A stretch of 14,386 bases of DNA, taken from the NCBI GenBank assembly GCA_015489145.1, contig WGAH01000961.1, forward strand, positions 1 to 14,386. The letters are read 5' to 3'. The notes below the pieces were generated by a model. That model did no database searches. It was given only the letters and a program-made list of their open reading frames with translations, and had not been told where the DNA came from. Position 1 is the first letter of the stretch, and the number at the start of each line of letters is the position of its first letter. Shown in pieces: positions 13,543 to 14,386 of this stretch. This DNA is from Deltaproteobacteria bacterium. Lineage in GTDB: Bacteria; Myxococcota_A; UBA796; UBA2385. The translations under genes and the position numbers were made by a program.

Positions 13543-14386
13543 ATGCGACGCGGACGGCTCCACGACGGCGCGAGGGCGGCGGCGCTCAGGTTCGGGGCGC
13601 TCCTGGCCGGGGTGGCGATCGGCCTCGCGCTCCTCGCCGGTCGGCCGGCCGCGGCCGCGCTGTTCGACCCGGCCCTGCCCGCCTGCGAGGCGGTCTACCC
13701 CGAGCCGCCCCCGGCGGCCGAGGGCCTCGACGACCTCGAGATCTTCCTGCTCACCATGTCGCCGGGGGCCGAGCCCTTCTCCTACATGGGCCACACGGCG
13801 GTCTGGCTCCGCCGGCCCGGGCGGTTCAGCCTGGTGCTGAACTTCGGCAGTTTCGACAGCTCCAGGCAGGAGCCGGGCACGGCGCTGGTCCTCGGCACGC
13901 TGGAGTGCTGGTGGTCCCGGCGCGACATCGCGACGGAGGTGCGCCGCTACGCCGCCCAGGGGCGGGCGATGGTGGCGCAGCGCATCGATCTGCCCGTCGA
14001 GGAGCGCGTCCGCCTGGCCCGCATCCTCAAGGAGCGCGCCCGGGGGCGCGACGGCGCGGTGCGCTTCCACTGGATGCGGGCCGACTGCGCCACCGGGGTG
14101 CGCGACGCCCTCGACGCCGCCCTCGACGGCGAGCTGCGCCGGGCCCTGGCCGACCCGGCCCCCCTCACGCCCCGGCAGGAGGTGCTGCGGCACCTCGGAC
14201 CCCACCGCTGGGCCTGGTTCGGCTGGACCTGGCTGGCGGCCGGCTGGACCGACCGCGCGATCACCCGCTACGAGGCGGGCTTCGTGCCCGTGCGCCTCGC
14301 GACCTGGCTGCCGGAGCTGCGCCACCGCTGGCCCGACGGCAGCGAGCGGCCCCTCCTCGGCCCGCCGTGCCGGCTCAACGCCGGCC
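13543..14386 (+). CDS. DUF4105 (Lnb N-terminal periplasmic domain) protein, 3' end outside window
   Basis: Reading from the ATG at 13543 gives 281 complete codons with no stop before the window ends, so the gene is partial. An N-terminal hydrophobic segment (about 15-39, ending RPAAAA) is a signal peptide or anchor. The DUF4105 pattern follows: 'EIFLLTMSPGAEPFSYMGHTAVWL' (66-89), 'LNFGSFDSS' (99-107), 'RRYAAQGRAMVAQRIDLPVEER' (134-155) and 'RFHWMRADCATGVRDALD' (174-191). H84 and C182 are conserved-looking candidates for a His/Cys active site; the usual Asn before the Cys is Asp181. DUF4105 proteins are periplasmic or outer-membrane proteins of uncertain function in Gram-negative bacteria, often longer than 400 residues, so more should follow downstream. 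The SD is weak. No upstream in-frame start is available. Divergent from the ABC-F gene. Confidence 0.82.
   Translation, partial: MRRGRLHDGARAAALRFGALLAGVAIGLALLAGRPAAAALFDPALPACEAVYPEPPPAAEGLDDLEIFLLTMSPGAEPFSYMGHTAVWLRRPGRFSLVLNFGSFDSSRQEPGTALVLGTLECWWSRRDIATEVRRYAAQGRAMVAQRIDLPVEERVRLARILKERARGRDGAVRFHWMRADCATGVRDALDAALDGELRRALADPAPLTPRQEVLRHLGPHRWAWFGWTWLAAGWTDRAITRYEAGFVPVRLATWLPELRHRWPDGSERPLLGPPCRLNAG

Noticed and set aside
13462..14325. 287-codon minus-strand open frame at the right end
   Set aside because: Biased composition and no motif; the plus strand encodes clear DUF4105 motifs in an uninterrupted frame to the window edge.

Overview
The window is very GC-rich bacterial chromosomal DNA. 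By eye well over 70% G+C, with third codon positions almost always G or C. This produces long open frames on the wrong strand or frame over most genes, so coding calls rest on protein character, lipoboxes and Shine-Dalgarno (SD) sites. Asp/Thr/Gly-rich lipoproteins with 'DTG' runs, a zinc-ribbon kinase-like protein, periplasmic START-like and OmpA-like proteins and a response regulator joined to a kinase-like module suggest a Gram-negative deltaproteobacterial or Myxococcota-type organism. That assignment is an inference from style; there is no rRNA or marker gene. I see no tRNA, rRNA, CRISPR array, insertion sequence, integrase or phage gene. I support 14 protein-coding genes, the last running off the right edge.

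Layout. Plus strand, 15-4199: a zinc-ribbon/pseudokinase-like protein, a UbiA-family membrane prenyltransferase homologue, a small Asp/Thr-rich lipoprotein and a neutral-ceramidase-like lipoprotein. Minus strand, read from 10216 down to 4205: a START-like exported protein, a predicted outer-membrane barrel protein and an OmpA-like lipoprotein, tightly packed. Then, after a 103-bp gap holding a promoter-like TATATT box and a hairpin, a protein with a Trp-rich amphipathic tail and hydrophobic C-terminus, a four-helix membrane protein, a DoxX-like membrane protein and a ChaN/TraB-like lipoprotein, overlapping or nearly so. Plus strand, 10469-11587: a receiver domain fused to a degenerate histidine-kinase-like module. 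Minus strand, 11551-13452: an ABC-F ATPase of the Uup type, its 3' end overlapping the regulator's. Plus strand, 13543 to the edge: a DUF4105 protein.

How they fit together. Ten of the fourteen products look membrane-bound, exported or lipid-anchored, so this is mainly an envelope locus. Two points stand out. The receiver protein has lost the phospho-acceptor histidine and the glycine-rich ATP-binding boxes of its kinase part. The Trp-rich/hydrophobic-tail protein overlaps by 4 bp a small four-helix membrane protein, an arrangement reminiscent of membrane-active toxin and immunity pairs, but unproven. The START-like gene also has a promoter-like pair placed so that its mRNA would be nearly leaderless.
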